From Paucidesulfovibrio sp050251775 (GTDB taxonomy: Bacteria > Desulfobacterota > Desulfovibrionia > Desulfovibrionales > Desulfovibrionaceae): a stretch of DNA of 64,000 bases. Under the pieces are notes generated by a model, which saw nothing but the letters and a program-made list of their open reading frames with translations, did not search any database and was not told the DNA's origin. The stretch covers positions 1-64,000 of the forward strand of contig JBFWMD010000012.1 in NCBI GenBank assembly GCA_050251775.1, written 5' to 3'. Below are positions 49,787 through 56,695 of this stretch, in pieces. Both the position numbers and the translations under genes were made by a program. Every line of letters starts with the position of its first letter. The stretch's first letter is position 1.

Positions 49787-51646
49787 ATGTCCGAGGCGAT
49801 TCTCGGCCTCTCGGCATATTACCATGACTCCGCCGCTGTCCTGCTGGTGGATGGCCGGATTGTGGGCGCCGCCCAGGAAGAGCGCTTCACGCGCAAGAAG
49901 CACGATCCGGACTTTCCGGCCAAGGCCGCGGCCTACGTGCTCAAGGAGGGCGGGCTCTCCCTCGGCGACATCGACGCTGTGGCCTTTTATGACAAGCCTT
50001 ATCTCAAGTTCGAGCGGCTCATGGAAACCTACCATGGTTTTGCGCCGCGCGGGCTGACCAGCTTCCTTTCCGCCATTCCGGTCTGGGTCCGCGAGAAGCT
50101 GTTCATGCGCAAGATGCTCCACGAGGAACTGGCCAAGCTCGGCAAGAGCCGCCCGCGCATTCTCTTCCCGGAGCACCACCTTTCCCACGCGGCCAGCGCC
50201 TTCTATCCCTCGCCCTTTGACGAGGCCGCCATCCTCACGGTGGACGGCGTGGGCGAATGGGCCACCACCACCATCAGCACCGGACGCGGCAAGGACATCA
50301 CGGTTCACCGCGAACTGCATTTCCCCCACTCTGTGGGCCTGCTCTACTCAGCCTTCACCGCGTTCTGTGGCTTCAAGGTCAACAGCGGCGAGTACAAGCT
50401 CATGGGGCTTGCGCCTTACGGCAACCCATCGGCCCCGCGCGTGGAAGAGTGGAAGGCCAAAATCCTGGACGAACTGGTGGATCTGCGTGCGGACGGCTCC
50501 CTGCTGCTGAACATGGACTATTTCGACTACGCCACAGGCCTGACCATGTGTCGCAACGAGAAATGGGCCAAGCTCTTCGGCATTCCCGCCCGCAAGCCCG
50601 AGAGCGAGATCAGCCAAGAATACATGGACATGGCCCTGGCCATTCAGCAGCTCACCGAGGACATCGTTTTCCGCCTGGCAGATACGGCCCGTGAAATCAC
50701 GGGCTGCGAGAATCTCTGCATGGCGGGCGGCGTGGCCTTGAACTGCGTGGCCAACGGCAAGCTGCTCCGGCGCGGAACCTTCAGGAACATCTGGATTCAG
50801 CCCGCCGCCGGTGACGCGGGCGGTGCGCTCGGTGCGGCCTATGCCGCGCACCACATCTGGCTCGGCCATGAGCGGCCCTCGCCCCAGGGCAGGGACGCCA
50901 TGCGTGGCGCGTATCTCGGACCCCGGTTCGGCGAGGACGCCTGCCGCCGCGTGGGCTTGAAGTTCAACGCGCCCTTCCAGGCCTTTGAGAATTTCGACGA
51001 ACTCTGCTCCGTGGTGGCGGCCAAGTTGAGCGACGGCAATGCCGTGGGTTGGTTCCAGGGCCGCATGGAGTATGGCCCGCGCGCCCTGGGCGGACGCTCC
51101 ATCCTGGGCGATCCGCGCCACCCGGAAATGCAGAAGAAGCTCAATCTGAAGATCAAATACCGTGAGGGATTCCGCCCCTTTGCGCCGTCCGTGCTTGAAG
51201 AGGCCATCCCGGACTACTTTGATCTGGACCGCCCCTCGCCCTACATGCTGCTGGTGGCCCAGGTGGCGGACGGCATGCTCAAGCCCCTGCCCAAAGACTA
51301 CGAGCAAATGGCCATGTACGACCGGCTTTACGTGCAGCGTTCGGACATTCCGGCCATCACCCACGTGGACAACTCCGCGCGCATTCAGAGCGTCAGCCGC
51401 GAGACCAATCCGCGCTACTGGGAACTCATCGAAACCTTCCGCAAGGAGCAGGGCTGCGGCGTGGTGGTCAACACCAGCTTCAACGTCCGGGGCGAACCCA
51501 TCGTCTGTACGCCCAAGGACGCCTACACCTGCTTCATGCGCACGGAAATGGACTATCTCGTGCTCGGCAACCTGCTCTTCAGCAAAAGCGACCAGCCCGC
51601 CTGGGACGAGCAGGGCGACTGGCGCGACCAGTTCGAACTGGACTAG
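49787..51646 (+). CDS. NodU/CmcH-type carbamoyltransferase
   Basis: 619 aa. ATG 49787. N-terminal ASKHA-like domain: SAYYHDSAAVLLVDGRIVGAAQEERFTRKKHD (part: YYHDSAA), HHLSHAASAFYPSPFDEAAILTVDGVGEWATT. C-terminal part: AGGVALNCVANGKLL, GWFQGRMEYGPRALGGRSILGDPR, VVNTSFNVRGEPIVCTP. Transfers carbamoyl phosphate, through a carbamoyl-adenylate, to a hydroxyl group. Substrate unknown; the SxtJ/SxtK neighbours make a membrane-linked glycan or lipid acceptor possible. Confidence 0.94.
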   Translation: MSEAILGLSAYYHDSAAVLLVDGRIVGAAQEERFTRKKHDPDFPAKAAAYVLKEGGLSLGDIDAVAFYDKPYLKFERLMETYHGFAPRGLTSFLSAIPVWVREKLFMRKMLHEELAKLGKSRPRILFPEHHLSHAASAFYPSPFDEAAILTVDGVGEWATTTISTGRGKDITVHRELHFPHSVGLLYSAFTAFCGFKVNSGEYKLMGLAPYGNPSAPRVEEWKAKILDELVDLRADGSLLLNMDYFDYATGLTMCRNEKWAKLFGIPARKPESEISQEYMDMALAIQQLTEDIVFRLADTAREITGCENLCMAGGVALNCVANGKLLRRGTFRNIWIQPAAGDAGGALGAAYAAHHIWLGHERPSPQGRDAMRGAYLGPRFGEDACRRVGLKFNAPFQAFENFDELCSVVAAKLSDGNAVGWFQGRMEYGPRALGGRSILGDPRHPEMQKKLNLKIKYREGFRPFAPSVLEEAIPDYFDLDRPSPYMLLVAQVADGMLKPLPKDYEQMAMYDRLYVQRSDIPAITHVDNSARIQSVSRETNPRYWELIETFRKEQGCGVVVNTSFNVRGEPIVCTPKDAYTCFMRTEMDYLVLGNLLFSKSDQPAWDEQGDWRDQFELD

Positions 51647-51685
51647 CGGGCGCGTCTTGCCCGCGCGGCCTTCAGGCTGCGCAGA

Positions 51686-51730
51686 ACTCCGGTCCCCAAC
51701 GGCCAAACGGCCAGGGACCGGAGTTTTTTT
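51686..51730 (+). terminator. Rho-independent terminator after carbamoyltransferase
   Basis: AACTCCGGTCCC pairs with GGGACCGGAGTT, then TTTTTTT. Strong terminator. Confidence 0.85.
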
Positions 51731-51912
51731 TGGGCGATTCGCAGTTTGCCTTGGCCTGGTTCGCGGCTTCTCAGGGATCGCAGTGGAGAATGATTCCCCT
51801 GCGATTGCGCGCATTCGAGCGGGGTGGTTCTACAAATGTCGGTTGTGGCGGCGAATGACGATGTGTTAGACCATGAACAATTCTTTATGTTGAGGGATAA
51901 AAAAGGGAGCGC

Positions 51913-52953
51913 ATGTCGAGTTCCTTGAAGCAACGATCCGATGAATGGGATCGACTCATTGATCGGCTGAACAAGGCCGGAGTGCCTCCGGATGTGCGCT
52001 GGCGCACGCTGATCCTCTACATGCGCAACGTGCGGGGGTTCTACTTTCTGTCGGAGCGCCAGAAGGGCGAGATCCAGCAGCTGATTGTGGACACGCTCAA
52101 GGCCCGGGACTATTCGGACAAACATTACGAGGAAGTGGTCAAGCGGCAGGAGGACATCCTGCTCGGGCCGCACCGCGAAAAGCTGCGCATGACCTTGGAT
52201 GAATCCCAGGGGCTGCTGCGCGATTTCCGCGACCTGCTTCTGCGCAAGAAAGGGGACGTGAAGAATCTGGAGGTGCTCACCGTGGGGCTGGTGGAGAGCG
52301 AGAAAAGCCCCAGGGAAATGATCTCGGCCATGCGCAAGGCCTTTCATGAGGTGGTCCAGGCCATGGAGACGGACATGGCCGATCTCACGCACATTTCCAT
52401 GACCGATGCCCTGACCCAGCTCTACAACCGGCGCGCCCTGGACGAACAGCTCGCCCTCTCAACGCGGCGCAGTGTGGACACCGGCCAGCCCCTGTCTCTG
52501 ATCATGATCGACATCGACCACTTCAAGCGCTTCAACGACGATTACGGCCATCGCATCGGCGACCAGGCTCTGCGCGTGGTGGCCAAGGTGCTGCAACTCA
52601 AGGGGGAGGAGGTCAACGGAAAGAGCAGCACGGGCCGCGACGGACGCTATTTTGCCGCGCGCTACGGCGGGGAGGAGTTCGCCGTGGTCCTGAGCGGCCT
52701 GGGACGGGCCGATGCCACAAGCGTTGCCGAGTCCATCCGTTCCCGTGTGGAGCACTACAACTTCACCATTCAGGACAACAGCGGCAATGTGTTGCACGAG
52801 GGCATTCGCATCACGGTCAGCGCGGGCGTGGCCCAGCTCGATCCGGACTGGAAGGGCGCCTGGGCCGAGAACCTTGTGGAGCTTGCGGATAAGCATCTGT
52901 ATCAGGCCAAGGCGGGTGGCCGGAACAAGGTCTGCTGTCAGACACCGGAATAG
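51913..52953 (+). CDS. GGDEF diguanylate cyclase
   Basis: 346 aa. ATG 51913 follows GGGAGC. No membrane helices. Residues 1-160 are a helical domain (SEKSPREMISAMRKAFHEVVQAMET). GGDEF: LTQLYNRRALDEQL, MIDIDHFKRFNDDYGHRIGDQALRVVA, GGEEF at 252-256, and ISAGVAQ-like TVSAGVAQL. Both active-site and metal residues are present; no inhibitory RxxD is seen five residues before GGEEF. Makes cyclic di-GMP, opposing the two HD-GYP proteins. Confidence 0.92.
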   Translation: MSSSLKQRSDEWDRLIDRLNKAGVPPDVRWRTLILYMRNVRGFYFLSERQKGEIQQLIVDTLKARDYSDKHYEEVVKRQEDILLGPHREKLRMTLDESQGLLRDFRDLLLRKKGDVKNLEVLTVGLVESEKSPREMISAMRKAFHEVVQAMETDMADLTHISMTDALTQLYNRRALDEQLALSTRRSVDTGQPLSLIMIDIDHFKRFNDDYGHRIGDQALRVVAKVLQLKGEEVNGKSSTGRDGRYFAARYGGEEFAVVLSGLGRADATSVAESIRSRVEHYNFTIQDNSGNVLHEGIRITVSAGVAQLDPDWKGAWAENLVELADKHLYQAKAGGRNKVCCQTPE

Positions 52954-52994
52954 CGCGTTGCACCCTCTTGGTGCAGGCTGATAGCGGACAAAGG

Positions 52995-54245
52995 CTAGTC
53001 CGAAAGACGCTCCAGGGTCGTCCGGCAGCGAGTCCGAACGTTGTGGCTGATGCGCCTGACAACCGGGGACTCCCCATACCGCTTGCAGAAGACCTCAGCC
53101 GGGGTGCTCCCGAGCCGCAGCATCCGTTCCGCCATTTCCCGCACCAGATCAACCGTTCCGAGGGCGGACCAACCCACCAGCGTCCCCAGGCGCTCCCAAT
53201 GTCGTTTCATGATGAATTGAGGGTCGTACTGGCCTCCGATGCGCATGGCCAGCTTCCAGGCCATGCCGGGATAGACGCTGATGCAGATCAGGTCGTAGAA
53301 AGGGGCCAGCCGGGGCGCGCCAGGGGTGTCGTAGAGCAGGGAAAGATTCTTGGCATGGGCGTCCGTGTTGTCGATGAGGAAATTGAAGACGCAGAGCCGC
53401 AACAGCTTTTCCTGATCCTTCGCGGTTTCCCGGCAATGCGTCAGCACATGGAAGCAATCTTTCAGCGCGGGTCCCCCATCGTTTTCATATTTTACCTCCG
53501 GCGGCAGCCCCAGGGCCTGGCAAAAATCCTCTTGATGGAGCCGGACAATGCCTTGCGGTGAAATCTTGCGGTCATAGCGCTGCACAAGATACCCGCGCGG
53601 ACGGGTGTCCGTGAGCTCCACGTCCGGCACATCCAACTCCATGGCCCTGGCGAGAAACATGCAAAAAGCCTCATTCTCCACGGATTCGGGCAGATCCGCA
53701 ATCGGGGGTTTGAGAATGTGCGTGGACGGCGCGCCATTGAGCGGCAAGAGCCAGGAATTGCCGTCTTTGACGACGGGCAGTTTGGGCTGGGCCCCGGCCA
53801 GGGAGAGGCGCATGCCCTCTTCGCCGGCCAGCAGGGGCCGCCGGGGAATCTCCTGAATCAGCAAGGACAAAAGCTTGCGGTCGATCTTTTCGTAGCGCTG
53901 GTCTTGCGGGGGGACAGGCAGCTCGGCCTCGGGGAGAATGCTCAAAGCGCCGGCGCATTCCGCACCAAGTCTTTCCAGAAGAGCAAAGGCTTGCCGGGGA
54001 CTGACCTGAAGCCGTTTCCCGACGCGCTGGCGAACGTCCAGCTCCGGCAGCAGGTTGTCGAAAAAGGCGCGCGTGGCCTCCCAGGAAAACGGATCGTTTT
54101 GCAAGGGCAGGCTCAGGGAGAGGGCAAAGGTGTCAGGGCTCAGGAGCCAGTCCGGAGCATAGGCAAAGGACATTTGCACCTTGCCTGCACGGTGGATGAC
54201 TCCGACAAGGCGACTCCCCCACCAGACGTTGAGCCGTTCCGTCAT
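52995..54245 (-). CDS. hipA: HipA-family Ser/Thr kinase toxin
   Basis: 416 aa. HipA features: N-terminal VVWWGSRLVG-type start (NVWWGSRLVGVIHRAG), SGAQPK-type loop as LAGAQPKLPVV, FLIDNTDAHAKNLSLLYD (catalytic Asp/Asn) and FYDLICIS (metal-binding Asp). About 20 residues shorter than E. coli HipA is normal. Kinases of this family phosphorylate tRNA synthetases or other targets to slow growth. Stop/ATG overlap with hipB upstream gives one operon. Confidence 0.92.
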   Translation of the reverse strand: MTERLNVWWGSRLVGVIHRAGKVQMSFAYAPDWLLSPDTFALSLSLPLQNDPFSWEATRAFFDNLLPELDVRQRVGKRLQVSPRQAFALLERLGAECAGALSILPEAELPVPPQDQRYEKIDRKLLSLLIQEIPRRPLLAGEEGMRLSLAGAQPKLPVVKDGNSWLLPLNGAPSTHILKPPIADLPESVENEAFCMFLARAMELDVPDVELTDTRPRGYLVQRYDRKISPQGIVRLHQEDFCQALGLPPEVKYENDGGPALKDCFHVLTHCRETAKDQEKLLRLCVFNFLIDNTDAHAKNLSLLYDTPGAPRLAPFYDLICISVYPGMAWKLAMRIGGQYDPQFIMKRHWERLGTLVGWSALGTVDLVREMAERMLRLGSTPAEVFCKRYGESPVVRRISHNVRTRCRTTLERLSD

Positions 54246-54655
54246 GCGTTTCTACGCCGGGACACTGCCAACTGAAGGTCCAGGCCGTCCAAGAGCAGGA
54301 AGACTTTGCCAATTTGCGCCGTGGCTTTGCCGTTCTCCACTTCGCCGATGAAGCGCAGCCCCACACCGGTCGCTTCCGCGAGCTGCTCCTGGGTCATGCC
54401 GAGATCGTTGCGCCGCTGCCGGATGGCCCTGCCCAGGGAGAAGACGTTGTCTGCCGGTCCGGGGGCAAAGGAAGCTTTTTTCCCGGCGGGTTTTCCCAGC
54501 AGCGCCGAGGCGAGGAACAGACCGCCGACCACAAGGCCGAGCTTGCCCGTAGTGCCCAGCCCCCCCGGCTTGGGGGCGAGCATCTGCTCAAGTGCCTCTG
54601 GACTTGGAAGAGGGCAGGCATCCTTGGCTTCAGGTTTGCTGTCGTCTGATTTCAT
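54242..54655 (-). CDS. hipB: Membrane-anchored HipB-like antitoxin
   Basis: 137 aa. ATG 54655 begins the full protein; the ORF upstream has no start signal. C-terminal HTH (ALGRAIRQRRNDLGMTQEQLAEATGVGLRFIGEVENGKATAQIGKVFLLLDGLDLQLAV in parts: RQRRNDLGMTQEQLAEATG) is HipB-like. Unusually, residues 1-35 are acidic and Pro-rich, and residues 37-55 form a membrane-like helix (GKLGLVVGGLFLASALLG). That would tether a DNA-binding antitoxin to the membrane. Overlaps hipA by 4 bases. Confidence 0.8.
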   Translation of the reverse strand: MKSDDSKPEAKDACPLPSPEALEQMLAPKPGGLGTTGKLGLVVGGLFLASALLGKPAGKKASFAPGPADNVFSLGRAIRQRRNDLGMTQEQLAEATGVGLRFIGEVENGKATAQIGKVFLLLDGLDLQLAVSRRRNA

Positions 54656-54959
54656 GTTGGTCACCCCTTGGGAAAACCCTAGTCCCAGCGAAGGAAAAGT
54701 CAACACAATATTCCCGTACGGGAATATCAAGATTCGGAAAGGAAAAGGGCAACGCAATGGCTTGCGGTCGCAGATCAGAAGATTTCGGATGCAAAGCCCG
54801 CCATGATTCTTGGCGGGTTTTGACGGAAAAAGAACGGGGAGCCGCAAGGACCGGGAGAGTAAGGAGAGCGAGGAGGGCAGGAGGGTGAGGCGGAAAACGG
54901 GGTTCACCCGACCGGCGCGCCAGACCGGATGAACCCCGTTCCTGGGCGGGACGGATCGG
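54656..54959. other. Regulatory interval of the hip operon
   Basis: Contains the palindromic operator at 54708-54727 with a TTGATA-17-TGTGTT promoter overlapping it on the minus strand. Elsewhere a CCCGCCA/TGGCGGG hairpin with TTTT (54797-54821) and an ACGGGGTTCA/TGAACCCCGT hairpin (54897-54939) serve as terminators. No gene. Confidence 0.55.
54708..54727 (-). promoter_or_regulatory. 20-bp perfect palindrome, HipB operator
   Basis: ATATTCCCGTACGGGAATAT is a perfect palindrome, about 52 bases before the hipB start. Its minus-strand end overlaps a TTGATA (-35-like) and TGTGTT (-10-like) pair with 17-base spacing, as expected for autorepression by HipB. Confidence 0.75.
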
Positions 54960-55118
54960 CTAATCCGTTTCGGTGCGTTCTTCCGAATCCTCGGTCCCGC
55001 CGTTTTCATCGGTGTCCGTCTGGCTTTTCGACTGTTTGCGCTTGAGTTTTTTCTCTTTCTTTTTCTGCTTGGCCAGGTCTTTCTGGCGCTTCTCGAACTT
55101 ATAGTTGCGTTCGGGCAA
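54960..55118 (-). CDS. Small Lys-rich conserved protein
   Basis: 52 aa, TTG start at 55118 with AGGAGGAAG five bases upstream. LPERNYKFEKRQKDLAKQKKKEKKLKRKQ then an acidic tail (EDSEERTETD). Such small Lys-rich proteins commonly follow RRM genes in deltaproteobacteria. Probably nucleic-acid or ribosome associated; no experimental function known to me. A GGGGTTCA hairpin lies behind it. Confidence 0.6.
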   Translation of the reverse strand: MPERNYKFEKRQKDLAKQKKKEKKLKRKQSKSQTDTDENGGTEDSEERTETD

Positions 55119-55144
55119 GACTTCCTCCTGGTTTATGCGCCGGT

Positions 55145-55200
55145 CTCTTCCGGGAGACGGGCGCTGTTCCGGAAAAGAAAGCGCCCGTCTCCCGGAAGAG
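55145..55200. repeat. 21-bp perfect-stem hairpin
   Basis: CTCTTCCGGGAGACGGGCGCT pairs with the 21 bases at 55180-55200 exactly (loop 14 bases). It lies between the RRM gene and the Lys-rich gene. No T-run on either side, so not a classic terminator. Possibly an RNase III processing or stability element. Confidence 0.6.
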
Positions 55201-55239
55201 ACGGGCGCCGAATGCCGGACTAAAGCAACGGCGCGTGAA

Positions 55240-55503
55240 CTACCAACGGGGGCGTTCTTCGCGGGGCTTGGCTTCGTTGACCTTGATGTTGCGGCCACCG
55301 AAGTCCTTGCCGTCCAGGTTCTTGATGGCCTCAAGAGCGCCGGCGTCGTCCATTTCCACGAAGCCGAAGCCACGCGGACGGCCCGTCTCGCGGTCCTCGA
55401 CCAGCTTGACGGAAGTCACTTCACCAAAAGCCTCAAACGCGGAACGCACTTCGCTCTCGGTGGCGGACCAGGACAGGTTGCCGACATACAATTTCTTGGA
55501 CAT
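55240..55503 (-). CDS. RRM-family RNA-binding protein
   Basis: 87 aa. RNP2 KLYVGNL and RNP1 RGFGFVEM at the right spacing, with full single RRM fold (VRSAFEAFGEVTSVKLVEDRETGRPRGFGF in pieces) and a short Arg/Glu/Pro-rich tail (KPREERPRW). Typical small bacterial RRM/cold-inducible RNA-binding protein. It has a hairpin in its 5' leader and is followed by the Lys-rich gene. Binds single-stranded RNA; exact role not known. Confidence 0.92.
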   Translation of the reverse strand: MSKKLYVGNLSWSATESEVRSAFEAFGEVTSVKLVEDRETGRPRGFGFVEMDDAGALEAIKNLDGKDFGGRNIKVNEAKPREERPRW

Positions 55504-55927
55504 TCAATTGTCTCCAGTAATAAAAGTGATAGAACTATGGCGCCCGTGCACCAATAAAAAGGGGCAAGGTACAAGATGCGTACGCTGCCCCTCGATTTAC
55601 CTGTTTCGTTCAGACCAGCGCCGGCCAAACATTCAGACCGCACTTCCACGGGTGCCGCTGGTGTATGAGCTAAAGACCCTTCGCTGAATGTGACGGGAAG
55701 TCAAGTGGTATTGTCGATCAGTAATCAAATAATTTGAAGGTGGCGAAATATTCCGTGTGAACTGAAGTGATTGCGCGGAAAAAAAAGAATGGCCGAATCC
55801 GCACTGAGCCGCCATTTCTTCGGAAACTCCGTGGGAGCGAGGTTCAACGTATTTCCGGTGCGCGGCCGCGGATAAAGAAAAAGCCAGGGCAGAATTTTTC
55901 CTGCCCTGGCTGGTGAGTGAAAAGAAC
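55504..55927. other. Leader of the RRM gene and terminator
   Basis: On the minus strand the RRM leader includes GGGGCA/TGCCCC (55561-55591), a possible temperature-sensitive or antisense-binding hairpin. The far end (55882-55912) is the terminator of the 55928 gene. AT-rich patch at 55690-55790; no gene. Confidence 0.45.
55882..55912 (-). terminator. Terminator of the coiled-coil lipoprotein gene
   Basis: AGCCAGGGCAG and CTGCCCTGGCT around a short loop with T-tract (TTTTTC on the minus strand). 16 bases behind the stop of the minus-strand gene. Confidence 0.75.
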
Positions 55928-56383
55928 CTAGTCCTGAAGTGCAGAATGAGGGATATGGGAGCTGTCTTCGTCGGTCCGGTGCAGCCGCTTGGTATGCTCA
56001 CCAGAATCCCGATCCCGTTCGCGGGATTCTTCCCTTTTAGGTTCTTCAGCCTTTGCCTGTTCGCGTTCCTTTTTCTCGCTCCGCATCCTGGCCGCCTTTC
56101 TGTCATGCGCAGCTTTTTCCTGCTCCGCGCGGAGCCGGTCCTCTTGCAACCGTTCCAGGCGCAGGCGTTCCTGCCGTTCCCGCGCCTGCCGTTGCGCTTC
56201 CGCCCGCAATTGCGCCTCGCGCACACGTTCCAGGCGCGCCAGCTCCGCTTGCCGTGCCTGCTCACGCTGGCGTTCTTCCCAGCGGTAACGGTCGCTTCTG
56301 TGGTTATAATTTGTTACCGGGTCCAGAGGGATACAGGAAATCAGCAGCAAGCTCATGGCAAAAAGGACAAGGATCTTTTGCAT
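55928..56383 (-). CDS. Highly charged coiled-coil lipoprotein
   Basis: 151 aa. ATG 56383 follows AGAGGAAC. Lipobox LLISC after KILVLFAMSLLLIS. About 100 residues of dense Arg/Glu coiled coil (for example WEERQREQARQAELARLERVREAQ, LRLERLQEDRLRAEQEKAAHD), then a polar tail (EHTKRLHRTDEDSSH). No known family; charge pattern suggests a periplasmic spacer or RNA/DNA-contact region. Its function is not predicted. Confidence 0.7.
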   Translation of the reverse strand: MQKILVLFAMSLLLISCIPLDPVTNYNHRSDRYRWEERQREQARQAELARLERVREAQLRAEAQRQARERQERLRLERLQEDRLRAEQEKAAHDRKAARMRSEKKEREQAKAEEPKREESRERDRDSGEHTKRLHRTDEDSSHIPHSALQD

Positions 56384-56695
56384 ATTGTTCCTCTTTTTTT
56401 CAGCTGATGAACATTGGCAATCCATTGCCAGTAGAAAAGAGCTGCCGGTGCGGCGCTGCAAAACAGCATGGCATCCGACGCAACAAGCAGCGAAGTGGAT
56501 GAAGTGTGGGGGCGACTGAACAAGACAGCAGAAATAAGCATCCCATTGTCGCAGGCTCTTGCGCAGTTCAACGTCTCAAGTCAATGCGCTTTGGCATGGA
56601 CAACATTGGCTGAGAGGCTCTGCAACAAATCAAACGGCCCGCCCTGCAAAATCCAGCGGGGCGGGCCGATAAAATCGAAAGAAAACTTCAGGATT
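56384..56695. other. Gene-free interval with a terminator
   Basis: CGGCCCGCCC/GGGCGGGCCG at 56635-56668 ends transcription of the acetyltransferase gene. The rest of the interval has no gene I can support; a plus-strand frame runs through it but only as the start of an antisense shadow. Confidence 0.5.
56635..56668 (-). terminator. GC-rich hairpin after Pat acetyltransferase
   Basis: CGGCCCGCCC and GGGCGGGCCG stem around a 14-base loop. It lies 28 bases beyond the stop, on the minus strand side, with TTTG following. Confidence 0.7.
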
